Assembly (NCBI GenBank): GCA_965220385.1
Contig: OZ244825.1
Coordinates: forward strand, 5,270,001 to 5,334,000
Source: PCPOR2b sp965220385
GTDB taxonomy: Bacteria; Poribacteria; WGA-4E; PCPOR2b
Direction: 5' to 3'
DNA length: 64,000 nt
Both the position numbers and the translations under genes were made by a program. The notes beneath the pieces were generated by a model. The model did no database searches, was not told the origin of the DNA, and saw only the letters and a list, made by a program, of their open reading frames with translations. Shown one piece after another: positions 52,319 to 60,758 of the stretch. The stretch's first letter is position 1. The number at the start of each line of letters is the position of its first letter.

Positions 52319-53227
52319 CTACCGTTTCATCCGTCCCCAAAGCGTTATCCACTTCTCTACATCTGATACTGCTAGTTTTACACCGAACCAAGAAGGCTGA
52401 TCTCCACCTTCAACCAATAGTCTGATGTTTCCGCCATCCCTATCCATAATAAAAATACCTTCTATATCCTCTTGGCGTGATACAAAGGCAATTTGTTGAC
52501 CATCGGGTGACCATTCGGGGGCCCTCCCCTTAGCAAGTCGCTTAGGATTCGCGCCATCTGCCTCCATCAGATAAACGGCATTGCCTCCATCTCGGTTTGA
52601 CCAGAAGGCGATCCACTGTCCATCAGGAGACCAAGCTGGATACAAATCTTGCCAAGGGTGGTCTGTTAACTGTTGAAGGTTATTCTCTGTGATATCAACG
52701 ACGTAAATATCATTCCCCACGCCAGGAAGCCTAATCGTAAAGGCTAACTTGTTGCCGTCAGGAGCCCAGGCTGCCATGCCAGTGGCACCGTGTGGACGCC
52801 CCCAGCGAATTTCTTTTCGCTTCAGTCCATCAATATCCACGAGTAACAGAGATCCAGCGGGAGTCTGAGCAATCCACTGCCCATCGGGAGATATAGCTGG
52901 TCTACCATTTTCAACTGCAACGCGTTTGATATTTTTCCCGGCGAGATCCATTGTATAAATGCTAAAAGCACCATCGCGATCTGAACAGAAAGCTATACGG
53001 CCTCCATCCGGCAACCAAACGGGCCATCTATCCACTGCAGGATGGTGTGTTAATCGCCGGAGGTTTTTACCATCATCATTAATAATGTAAATCTCTTCAT
53101 TTCCTTCCCGGCTCAATGTAAAAACAATTTTTCCACTTTCGGCACTTGCCATTTGGTTTGGATGAATCAGCAAAAGACTTCCGACAAACACAATCGCAAA
53201 TAATAAACTGCTCTTCACATTATTCAT
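52319..53227 (-). CDS. Exported TolB-like (PD40) beta-propeller, copy 1
   Basis: 302 residues. Signal peptide (SLLFAIVFVGSLLLIHPNQMASA), then six PD40-type blades, each with a W/P-SPDGxxIAFxSxRxG pattern: PAWSPDGQWIAFWSNRDGGNAVYLMEADG, PEWSPDGQQIAFVSRQEDIEGIFIMDRDG. Very close to the gene at 53256, clearly a recent tandem duplicate. Such propellers bind proteins in the periplasm, as TolB does with Pal. No other tol genes here. Confidence 0.88.
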   Translation of the reverse strand: MNNVKSSLLFAIVFVGSLLLIHPNQMASAESGKIVFTLSREGNEEIYIINDDGKNLRRLTHHPAVDRWPVWLPDGGRIAFCSDRDGAFSIYTMDLAGKNIKRVAVENGRPAISPDGQWIAQTPAGSLLLVDIDGLKRKEIRWGRPHGATGMAAWAPDGNKLAFTIRLPGVGNDIYVVDITENNLQQLTDHPWQDLYPAWSPDGQWIAFWSNRDGGNAVYLMEADGANPKRLAKGRAPEWSPDGQQIAFVSRQEDIEGIFIMDRDGGNIRLLVEGGDQPSWFGVKLAVSDVEKWITLWGRMKR

Positions 53228-53255
53228 GAGTGTCGTTAATCCCCCTGACCCAATT

Positions 53256-54197
53256 TCATTGGATTCGTTCTCCGCGTTTCATCCGTCCCCAAAGCGTTAT
53301 CCACTTCCCTGCACCTGATACCGCCAACTTTGAACCGAACCAAGAAGGCTGGTCTCCACCTTCAACCAAGAGTCTGATATTTCCACCCTCCCTATCCATA
53401 ATAAAAATGCCTGGAACACCTCCTCGGCGTGAGACAAAGGCAATCTGTTGACTATCGGGCGACCATTCTGGTCTTCTTCCATTAGCAAGCCACTTGGGAT
53501 TTGCTCCATCTGCCTCCATCAAATGAATGGCCATATCTCCATCTCGGTCTGACTGGAATACAATCCACTGTCCATCAGGAGACCAAGCTGGATACACATC
53601 TTGTGCAGGATGGTCTGTCAACTGTTGAAGGTTTTCGCCCGTGATATCAACGATATAAATATCATTCAACACCCCAGGGATATTCCTCATCCCAGGGATC
53701 TGGATTGTGAAGGCTAATCTTTTGCTGTCAGGAGACCAAGCAGCCATTCCGGTGACACCTTGCGGACCATCCCAGTGAATCTCTCTCTGCTTCAATCCAT
53801 CAATATCCACAAGTAACAGAATCTCATCGGGAGCCAGAGCAATCCACCGTCCATTGGGAGACACAGCAGGTCTACCAATTGCATCTATAGTTCGTTTTAT
53901 ATTTTTCCCAGCAAGGTCCATTGTATAAATGCTAAAAACGCCATCGCGATTTGAACAGAAGACTATATGGCGTCCATCTGGTAGCCAAACAGGATAGGAA
54001 TCATGTGCCAGATGGTCTGTTAATTGCCGGAGGTTTTCACCATTATCATCAATGATGTAAATCCCTCCATTTCCGTCATGGAGCAATGTGAAAACAATTT
54101 TTCCACCTTCGGTACCTGCCATTTGGTTTGGATGAATTAGCAAAAGATTTCCGACTAACATAATCGCAAATAATACGCTGCTTTTCATGCGTTTCAT
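53256..54197 (-). CDS. Exported TolB-like (PD40) beta-propeller, copy 2
   Basis: 313 residues from ATG 54197 (GAGGA upstream; an in-frame ATG at 54218 is less well placed). Same signal peptide and blade order as copy 1; most blades are near-identical, for example PEWSPDSQQIAFVSRRGGVPGIFIMDREG. Slightly longer because of an insertion near IPGMRNIPGVLNDIY and a C-terminal RGERIQ. Gene order and orientation show a head-to-tail duplication of about 940 bases. Confidence 0.88.
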   Translation of the reverse strand: MKRMKSSVLFAIMLVGNLLLIHPNQMAGTEGGKIVFTLLHDGNGGIYIIDDNGENLRQLTDHLAHDSYPVWLPDGRHIVFCSNRDGVFSIYTMDLAGKNIKRTIDAIGRPAVSPNGRWIALAPDEILLLVDIDGLKQREIHWDGPQGVTGMAAWSPDSKRLAFTIQIPGMRNIPGVLNDIYIVDITGENLQQLTDHPAQDVYPAWSPDGQWIVFQSDRDGDMAIHLMEADGANPKWLANGRRPEWSPDSQQIAFVSRRGGVPGIFIMDREGGNIRLLVEGGDQPSWFGSKLAVSGAGKWITLWGRMKRGERIQ

Positions 54198-54221
54198 GAT
54201 TGTCCTCAACGCTTTCAAGTC

Positions 54222-54387
54222 TAGGGCTATTCAGTTCTTCTGTAGGAGGGATCTCCGAATCCCGACTTTCTACTCGTAGCCATCCCGATATATCGGGATG
54301 ATCGCCCGCGGCGTAGACAACCTTGATTTGATCGAGATCTCGACTTCCTACTCAGACACGGAAAACACCAAAAGCTAAATAGCCCTA
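54222..54387. mobile_element. MITE-like element, family B
   Basis: TAGGGCTATTCAGTT at the left and AGCTAAATAGCCCTA at the right are imperfect terminal inverted repeats bordered by TA; 166 bases. Inside are a GTAGGAGGGATCTCCGAATC repeat and the palindrome ATCCCGATATATCGGGAT (54282-54299). Solo right ends occur at 20649 and 30097. The rest of 54388-54553 has no gene. Confidence 0.7.
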
Positions 54388-54553
54388 ACACTCTCTAGGT
54401 TCTATTGACATTTCATCACAACCAGATAATCGACGGATGTGCATAGACACATAATTCCCGTAGGGGTTGAGTCTCCCAACCCGCGTTGGGCAATGGGCGA
54501 GGGGACCCCACCTCTACGATTACGCACACGTCTCACATAAATGCCAATACGTC

Positions 54554-55378
54554 CTAATATTCACCGTTCGCATTCCAGCCGGGATACTGCTCCTCCAAAG
54601 CCGCCAAGGTTTGCGGAGTGTAGTAAGGATGCCCTGCCGGTGGAAAACGGAAGACCTCACGCTCTTTCGCTGTCAACGTTCCGATGAACTGACTAAATAC
54701 TGGGTTCTTCCCCTTGTCCGTATAGTGTCTAAATCCTTCCCAATAGTTATCGGCTCTACCAATCCCAAATCCCCACGTGAAGCGTTGACCGTCCTCACGG
54801 AGATAATCGCTCGCAGAGTGCAACGTGTAATTGGTGAACATACACAGCGTTCCACCCTTGCAGATCAGCGGTTCGTACTTAGTCGTGTCGCGCCCATGTT
54901 TCTTGGCAAGTAGCCGCAGCGGGGCTTGGTCTTCATCAACATCTTCGAGATGTACCCAGAAGCCAAGTTGACCAAACTCACGCAGTGCATCGGAGGGCGG
55001 TAGCAAAGAATTATTTCCGTTGTCGATATGTAAACCAGCAGCGTCGCTGCCGACACCACCCCCTTTGAAACCGGGATAGCGGGCGATCATGCAGCCAGCG
55101 CGAAAATGGATATGTTCTGTCTTGAGCCACTTGCGGGCAAATCCCCACGCCCGATAATCAACAATACCTTGTAGCAGGGCTGTCTCTGGTGGTGGGAAAT
55201 CGGTAAGAATCGCACGGCCCGGCGGTGGATCATTTTTCACCTCGTCCCATGTGGGGAGTGACCGTCGCTGTGCCGCTTGCATTTCGCGCAACTTTTCGCC
55301 TGTATAAAAACCGGGAACAATTACGTAACCCGTGGCGTCCAATTCTTCAAGATGTGCATCGGTCAGTTCTGCGGACAT
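54554..55378 (-). CDS. Phytanoyl-CoA dioxygenase (PhyH) family oxygenase
   Basis: 274 residues, Fe(II)/2-oxoglutarate oxygenase. H-x-D is in GLHIDNGNNSL (H and D), the distal His in TNYTLHSASDYLREDGQRFTWGFGIGR, where the Arg would bind 2-oxoglutarate. N-terminus ATGYVIVPGFYTGEKLREMQ is the family opening. GAGGAGA precedes ATG. It differs clearly from the two other PhyH genes in the window. Substrate unknown. Confidence 0.85.
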   Translation of the reverse strand: MSAELTDAHLEELDATGYVIVPGFYTGEKLREMQAAQRRSLPTWDEVKNDPPPGRAILTDFPPPETALLQGIVDYRAWGFARKWLKTEHIHFRAGCMIARYPGFKGGGVGSDAAGLHIDNGNNSLLPPSDALREFGQLGFWVHLEDVDEDQAPLRLLAKKHGRDTTKYEPLICKGGTLCMFTNYTLHSASDYLREDGQRFTWGFGIGRADNYWEGFRHYTDKGKNPVFSQFIGTLTAKEREVFRFPPAGHPYYTPQTLAALEEQYPGWNANGEY

Positions 55379-55580
55379 ATCTTCTCCTCTCGATTGTTAT
55401 ACCGTTTCTGAATAATTCTGTCGCACCATTTGGAGGGGAAATAACGGGCGTTGACAACGGGGATAAAGACTCATTGGTTCACGCGCTCATTAATGAACCA
55501 ATGAACCTATCAACCAATGAACTCACTTACGTTTCAACAATGCGTTATCCTTTACCAGAATTGGTATTAGTACTTCTATG

Positions 55581-56390
55581 TCATACCTCCATCACCCACG
55601 GGATGGGTTCTGGGAAAACATCGTGCTGTTTTGCCCAATCAATTAAACCATCGTTTGTCCCTCCCAGTAACTGTTTGGCAACGTCATCAACCTGCGCCAA
55701 AACGGTATCATCCGGCTGGACAAGACTCATCGCTCTGTGCGACCCACCCATCCAGCGATAAGCGTAGCCGAAAATTATTACCTTTGAAACACGATCGGTC
55801 AGGTTCGGGGCAGAAGTATGGAAGATACGATTTTCGAATAGGAACGCATCTCCAGCGTTGAGACGGAGTTCAACCGTTCCCACCGGATCAATTTCCCCCT
55901 TCGGGATAGGCAGAGGGGTATCTATCAGATGTGTGCCCGGTGCCAAGAGCGTAAAGCCGGAACGTGGCTGCTTAAAATCGGTCAAACAATATCCGACTTT
56001 AATACTGACGCGTGGCACGTTTCTGTGCTTCAAATCTTCAGCAAGCCCACTATCCCGATGCCAGCCCCGCTGGTTAACGATTTCTTCATCCGCAGGCTCT
56101 GGAAACTTATAAATAATCGCTGTTGTATGCAGCTGAATATTAGGAGACAGCAGTTGGGCAACTAAGGGGACCGTCGGCGATTGGGTCAGTAGAGGATGAA
56201 AATCCGGCTCTTGAACAATGCCGGGGCGCCTTTGAACATATGCCCCGTTTGCATCGAACGATTCGATCATCCGGTCACTGACCTGAGTGAGTTTCTCAAT
56301 CATCTCCGGCGACAACACATCCGGAACGACCAGATAACCGTGTTCATCAAAAAATTGGCGTTGCGCCCCTGTGAGTTTCACAAAATCCAT
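55581..56390 (-). CDS. Phytanoyl-CoA dioxygenase (PhyH) family oxygenase
   Basis: 269 residues. GWHRDSGLAED gives the H-x-D iron ligands and FENRIFHTSAPNLTDRVSKVIIFGYAYRW the distal His and Arg. N-terminus RQFFDEHGYLVVPDVLSPEMIEKL. AAGGAAG precedes ATG. Separated from the previous PhyH gene by ~200 bases containing ATTAATGAACCAATGAACC repeats. Function beyond oxygenase class cannot be read. Confidence 0.88.
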   Translation of the reverse strand: MDFVKLTGAQRQFFDEHGYLVVPDVLSPEMIEKLTQVSDRMIESFDANGAYVQRRPGIVQEPDFHPLLTQSPTVPLVAQLLSPNIQLHTTAIIYKFPEPADEEIVNQRGWHRDSGLAEDLKHRNVPRVSIKVGYCLTDFKQPRSGFTLLAPGTHLIDTPLPIPKGEIDPVGTVELRLNAGDAFLFENRIFHTSAPNLTDRVSKVIIFGYAYRWMGGSHRAMSLVQPDDTVLAQVDDVAKQLLGGTNDGLIDWAKQHDVFPEPIPWVMEV

Positions 56391-56549
56391 GTCAATCTTC
56401 CTTTTATCCTACGAGAAATTTACAAATAACAAGAGAAGCGGAAAAGGAGAAACAAACGTCTTTTTTTAGCTCACTTTCTCATTTTCCCACCTGCCCACTT
56501 TCATTATTCACTCCATTAGGGCACAATGGATATAGAACGCGTGTATGTA

Positions 56550-56580
56550 TTCCGTAGGAGGGATCTCCGAATCCCGACTA
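56550..56580. repeat. GTAGGAGGGATCTCCGAATC repeat copy
   Basis: CGTAGGAGGGATCTCCGAATC followed by CCGAC. Same unit at 54241, 63767 and, diverged, near 32110. Confidence 0.7.
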
Positions 56581-56604
56581 TTACGTTGGTTGCATCTTTC
56601 TATT

Positions 56605-57303
56605 CTAACCGCCTAAATGCCGGGCAAAGAAATCCAGCGTCCGTGGCCAAGCAGCCGTCGCTGCTGCTTCATGGTGACGCTCGCCGGTAAAGTCCATAAA
56701 GGCGTGGCCAGCGTTGGGGTATGTATGGAACTCATGTGGCTTATTATGGCGCATTAATTCAGCGCCAATTTTCTCCATATCTTCTGGAGATGGGTTGGCA
56801 TCTGCCTCACCAAAGTGGAACAGCAGCGGACAGCCAATCTCCCCGGTGCGCTCGAACGGTGACGCGCCTCCTTCTCCCAGAGCCACCATGGTATTGCCGC
56901 CGTAATAAGCCTCCGCCGCCTTGAATTGTGGAATTGCTGCCGCCATCAAGTATGCCACCCTGCCTCCCATACAGAAGCCAGTGATACCCAATGCCTCACT
57001 ATCGACAGCACTGAGGTTCTGCAAGAATGCTACGGTGGCTTGAACATCTGCAATCATCTCCGCGTCTATGAGTTCCCGTGGCCCTCGTGGGTCATCGGGC
57101 CCCAATCGGTGATACAGATCTGGAGCAGCAGCGACGTAGCCAGCTTCTGCCAGCCTATCAGTCATCGCGCAGATGAATGTATCAACGCCACCGGCGTGCT
57201 GGGCAACCACCACGGCGGGAAAAGGTCCCGTGCCATCAGGCACAGAGACATAAAGACCCATATCTCGATTATCGACTTTGACGGTTTCCGTAAACGATGA
57301 CAT
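56605..57303 (-). CDS. Dienelactone hydrolase family protein
   Basis: 232 residues, alpha/beta-hydrolase using Cys. Nucleophile C111 in GFCMGGR, acid D168 in GEADANPSP, H200 in NAGHAF; spacing is that of dienelactone hydrolases. The opening VPDGTGPFPAVVVAQHAGGV is typical. AGAGGAGG precedes ATG. Acts in the cytoplasm on lactones or esters; not part of a visible aromatic pathway. Confidence 0.9.
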   Translation of the reverse strand: MSSFTETVKVDNRDMGLYVSVPDGTGPFPAVVVAQHAGGVDTFICAMTDRLAEAGYVAAAPDLYHRLGPDDPRGPRELIDAEMIADVQATVAFLQNLSAVDSEALGITGFCMGGRVAYLMAAAIPQFKAAEAYYGGNTMVALGEGGASPFERTGEIGCPLLFHFGEADANPSPEDMEKIGAELMRHNKPHEFHTYPNAGHAFMDFTGERHHEAAATAAWPRTLDFFARHLGG

Positions 57304-57351
57304 GTTATCCTCCTCTTCTACTTTTTCCTACCGGCCATATCGGTCCGATGT

Positions 57352-58344
57352 TTATCTCTCCCTTTGAATCTCCTCACACACGAGGTCTGCTAACATGTTG
57401 ATAAATTCAGGGTGTTCCCCAACAGTACCAGCACGAATAAAATTCATACCACACCCTTCAGCGGTTGCTTTGGCTTCCAAATCGAGGTCGTAAAGTACTT
57501 CGACATGGTCGCAGAGGAAGCCGATCGGCGATACAATAACTTCTCGGACACCTGCCACCCCTTTCTCTCGAATCAGATCGTTGATGTCAGGCTCCGTCCA
57601 CGGCACGGTTGGGTTATCGGGTGCGCTCTGATAGGCAATATCGAAATCAGTTCCGAGCACCGCCGCCACAGCTGAAGCGGTTTGATGAAACTGTTCAGGG
57701 TATGGAGAGGTTTTTGCCGCGATTTGGGGAATTGCATGAGCGGTAAAAACTAAACTCGCTTTGGCGAAACGCGATTCAGAAATACCGTTGCAAGCCGCAC
57801 GGATGCGTTCAGCAATAGCGTTGATGAAACCAGGATGGAGATGCCACAAATCTTCTAAATAGTGTATATTTGGCTGTGCATCGCCCACCGTTTTAACCGC
57901 ATCAGCAACATCGTTCTGATAACGCTCCCAACTGGCTTTAGACCGATAGGCAGACATGATAACGGCAAGCACGTTGTGATGTCCTTGATTAACCATCTTC
58001 TCGATTGTTTCATGAAGATATGGCGTCCAATTCCGCATTCCAACATAGATGGGTAAATCAATGCCCTGTCTTTTTAGTGCTGCGTCAAGCGCGTCTGCCT
58101 GCTTAAATGTCAGTTCGTTAAAGGGCGAGAATCCACCGAGCTTAACATAGTGACCTGCAACTTCCTTCACACGCTCAACGTTCGATGGCGCATTCCCGAC
58201 GATCCCCTCGACAAAGCAGTGCGCCTCCCCAGGACAGGAGTCATACCGCAGACAACAGCCGGGGGTCGGTCCCCCAAACCCAACGAGTAGGAGGCTGTCG
58301 TACGCACCTTCTGAGTTGCATTGAGAATTCGTGTCCCGCTTCAA
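57352..58344 (-). CDS. hemH: Ferrochelatase (proto/coproporphyrin), divergent, Cys-rich N-terminus
   Basis: 330 residues. Inserts iron into a porphyrin at the end of heme synthesis. Core motifs: GGFSPFNELT, VFTAHAIP (metal-site His), SPIGFLCDHVEVLYDLD (Glu of the second site). Near the N-terminus, where other ferrochelatases have GGP-x-x-P-x-DVxPFL, it has GGPTPGCCLRYDSCPGE followed by AHC, with C30, C31, C37 and C43: four cysteines that could hold a cluster or zinc. Start is TTG 58344; AGGGAGT is upstream. Lies 13 bases after hemE on the same strand. Confidence 0.9.
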   Translation of the reverse strand: MKRDTNSQCNSEGAYDSLLLVGFGGPTPGCCLRYDSCPGEAHCFVEGIVGNAPSNVERVKEVAGHYVKLGGFSPFNELTFKQADALDAALKRQGIDLPIYVGMRNWTPYLHETIEKMVNQGHHNVLAVIMSAYRSKASWERYQNDVADAVKTVGDAQPNIHYLEDLWHLHPGFINAIAERIRAACNGISESRFAKASLVFTAHAIPQIAAKTSPYPEQFHQTASAVAAVLGTDFDIAYQSAPDNPTVPWTEPDINDLIREKGVAGVREVIVSPIGFLCDHVEVLYDLDLEAKATAEGCGMNFIRAGTVGEHPEFINMLADLVCEEIQRER

Positions 58345-58357
58345 CGGTTTCTACTCC

Positions 58358-59434
58358 CTAATTCTGTGCCGCTTTCGCAGTTCTCACAAAGTGTTTCACG
58401 TTTTCAAATGGTGTGTCTCGGTAGAGTCCGTGACTGAGGTTAAGGATGTGCCCAATCTTTCCGCCGCGCTGCAAGCATCGGTTGACGGCATCGGTTATAT
58501 CATCACAGGTTCCATCTCGCAAGAGCGCATTATCCACATTTCCCTGAAAGGCGACTTTGCCCTTCGCTTCTTTCTGTGCTATTGCCAAATCCACACACTT
58601 TCCAACGCTCAAAACGTTAGCACCGCTCTCTAACATCAGCGAGAGGTAGGAGCACTCTTTGGCAAATAGGATGGAAGGTGTGCTCGAATCTAACGCCGCA
58701 AAGATCTGTTGGTGATATGGTTGGACAAAGGTTTGGTATCTCGGCAGATCAATCTGATCGGCGATGGATTCAAACAACTGCACAGCCTGTGCACCCTCCG
58801 AAATTTGGTAGTTGAGATAATTGATCGTCATCTGCGTTAAACGCTGCAGCAGTTCATGAAATAACTCCGGTTCTTCGTCCATCATCTGAAAGACACTGCG
58901 CGCTGCGTCTGAAACCCCTCCACCGGCTGCCATCGGACTGGTTCCTGCGACCATGAAAAAAGCTAAGGTCAGCGGCGATCCCGCAAAACCGATTAATGGC
59001 AGTTCTCCATCCAGCGTCTCACGGAGTCCGCTGATAATTTTTCCAGTGAACGCCATCTGTGACGCAGGGTCGTTGAGGGGCTGTAAAGCCTCGATCTGGG
59101 CTCGAGTCCGGATGGGTGAATCTAAGACGGGACCGGGGGCAAATCGGAAGTGCACTCCCATTGGGCAGAGCGGTGTAAGAATGTCCTTGTACACAATAAT
59201 CGCGTCAACCCCGATGCGTCTGGGTAACAGAGATATCTCAATCGCCCATTCAACTTCTTGATCGCTGTATGAGCACGGTATCGTCCGAAATAACCGTTCT
59301 AATGGGAGATCGATTTTTTCTCTAAGTGCGCGATACTTCGGATCTGAACGACCAGCTTGGCGCATCATCCACACCGGAACCCGTTCTACTGGAAGTCGTC
59401 GCGCGGCACGCAAGAGGAGATCATTTTTAGGCAT
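58358..59434 (-). CDS. hemE: Uroporphyrinogen decarboxylase
   Basis: 358 residues. Converts uroporphyrinogen III to coproporphyrinogen III. Hallmarks: VPVWMMRQAGRSDPKYR (substrate-binding Arg and invariant motif), IVYKDILTPL, GFAGSPLTLAFFMVAG, and GKIGHILNLSHGLYRDTPFENV near the end, in the position of the family's NLGHGI-x-P. GGGAAAGA precedes ATG. In an operon with hemH; no hemG or hemY is nearby. Confidence 0.95.
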   Translation of the reverse strand: MPKNDLLLRAARRLPVERVPVWMMRQAGRSDPKYRALREKIDLPLERLFRTIPCSYSDQEVEWAIEISLLPRRIGVDAIIVYKDILTPLCPMGVHFRFAPGPVLDSPIRTRAQIEALQPLNDPASQMAFTGKIISGLRETLDGELPLIGFAGSPLTLAFFMVAGTSPMAAGGGVSDAARSVFQMMDEEPELFHELLQRLTQMTINYLNYQISEGAQAVQLFESIADQIDLPRYQTFVQPYHQQIFAALDSSTPSILFAKECSYLSLMLESGANVLSVGKCVDLAIAQKEAKGKVAFQGNVDNALLRDGTCDDITDAVNRCLQRGGKIGHILNLSHGLYRDTPFENVKHFVRTAKAAQN

Positions 59435-59455
59435 AGTGTTCTTTCCCGTTCGGCG

Positions 59456-59764
59456 CTAATCCGACCGCCCCTCGCGTTCCCTCCATTCAAGGTATTCCCT
59501 GAGTTTTACGTAACTTTTAATACTTTTCATAATCCGACCACTTTCCCGTTCTTCAAGATAGAGAAAAAATCCCATCAGATATAGGCTAAGCAGAAACAGC
59601 AAAAAGCTAATGAAACATTGGAAGATAGCAAAATAGTTCGCTGTAAAACCTAATTTAGGCATCCCGCCTTCCCATGAAACCGAAACAAAGCCTTGCCAGC
59701 CAGTAACGCCCATTGATAAAAAAGCAATTGACAGTACGAAAACAACAAAAAATTGTACGCCCAT
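59456..59764 (-). CDS. Small two-helix membrane protein
   Basis: 102 residues with two membrane helices (about 4-22 and 46-70) and a basic, charged C-terminal tail (LEERESGRIMKSIKSYVKLREYLEWREREG). No family recognised. It ends 21 bases before the hemE start on the same strand, behind AGAAAGG. Could be co-expressed with the heme genes. Confidence 0.6.
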   Translation of the reverse strand: MGVQFFVVFVLSIAFLSMGVTGWQGFVSVSWEGGMPKLGFTANYFAIFQCFISFLLFLLSLYLMGFFLYLEERESGRIMKSIKSYVKLREYLEWREREGRSD

Positions 59765-59973
59765 AGCTAACCTTTCTGGGAGGGACTTTGGGATTAATAG
59801 TCAATTCCGTATTATAGCATATTGGTTGCCTGTGGTAAAGTCTTCTATGCTCTCAAATTTCGAATGTTTTTCTTGCATAATATAGTCAACCTGTGATAAA
59901 GTCTTATCAAGTTAAAAACCAATCTTTAATGATGGAGCCGGAAGCAAGCAAACGCCAAGGAGAGCTCAGAGTC

Positions 59974-60732
59974 GTGAAGATCGTAGGGATTATCCCCGCT
60001 CGCTATGCGTCGAGCCGATTCCAAGGGAAGGCGTTAGTAGACATCCTCGGCAAACCGATGGTGCAGCAGGTCTATGAGCGAGCAGCACGTGCCAAAACGC
60101 TGGATGCCGTCGTCGTCGCAACCGATGACCAGCGAATCTACGATGCAGTTGTCGGCTTTGGTGGACAGGTGGTCATGACGCCGCCGGATTGCCCCACAGG
60201 CACCGAAAGGGTTGCGATTGTGGCGGAAACACTCGATTGCGATGTCGTGGCGAACATCCAAGGCGATGAGCCATTGCTGGAACCGGTGGTTATTGATCAG
60301 ATGATTCAACCATTCCTCGATGATCCCAGTGTGGAAGTCAGCACACTGAAACAGCGAGTCGAAAATGAAGAGGATTATCGAGATCCCAACGTCGTTAAAG
60401 TTTTGACTGACCTCCAAGGCTTCGCCTTATATTTTTCCAGAGCCTCAATCCCCGGCAATCTCTCAAATCATTGGCTACAAACTCATCCAAACTATCGGCA
60501 TGTGGGACTGTACGCTTACCGCCGAGAACGCCTCCTTGAATTCACCCAGTGGGAGAGCACGCCGTACGAGAGTGCTGAAGGACTTGAGCAGTTACGTTTC
60601 CTCGAACACGGCATTCGCATCCGTGTTGTTGAAACAGAATATCCGTTGATTGGGGTTGATGTGCCGGCTGATTTGGAGCGGGTGCTTGAAATCCTAAAAT
60701 CACAACTCCCCGATAAAAGCCTGCGGGGATAG
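59974..60732 (+). CDS. kdsB: 3-deoxy-manno-octulosonate cytidylyltransferase
   Basis: Activates KDO as CMP-KDO for lipopolysaccharide core synthesis. 252 residues from GTG 59974 with AAGGAG eleven bases upstream; the frame is open from 59893, but those residues lie outside the fold. Motifs: IIPARYASSRFQGKAL (nucleotide loop), VVVATDDQRIYDAV, TGTERVAIVAE, VANIQGDEPLLEP, RHVGLYAYRRERLLEF, and IGVDVPADLERV at the end. Followed 26 bases later by pyrG, which supplies its CTP. Direct evidence for a KDO-containing outer membrane. Confidence 0.93.
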   Translation: MKIVGIIPARYASSRFQGKALVDILGKPMVQQVYERAARAKTLDAVVVATDDQRIYDAVVGFGGQVVMTPPDCPTGTERVAIVAETLDCDVVANIQGDEPLLEPVVIDQMIQPFLDDPSVEVSTLKQRVENEEDYRDPNVVKVLTDLQGFALYFSRASIPGNLSNHWLQTHPNYRHVGLYAYRRERLLEFTQWESTPYESAEGLEQLRFLEHGIRIRVVETEYPLIGVDVPADLERVLEILKSQLPDKSLRG

Positions 60733-60758
60733 GATTGACAGATAAAAGGAGTTTTTTG

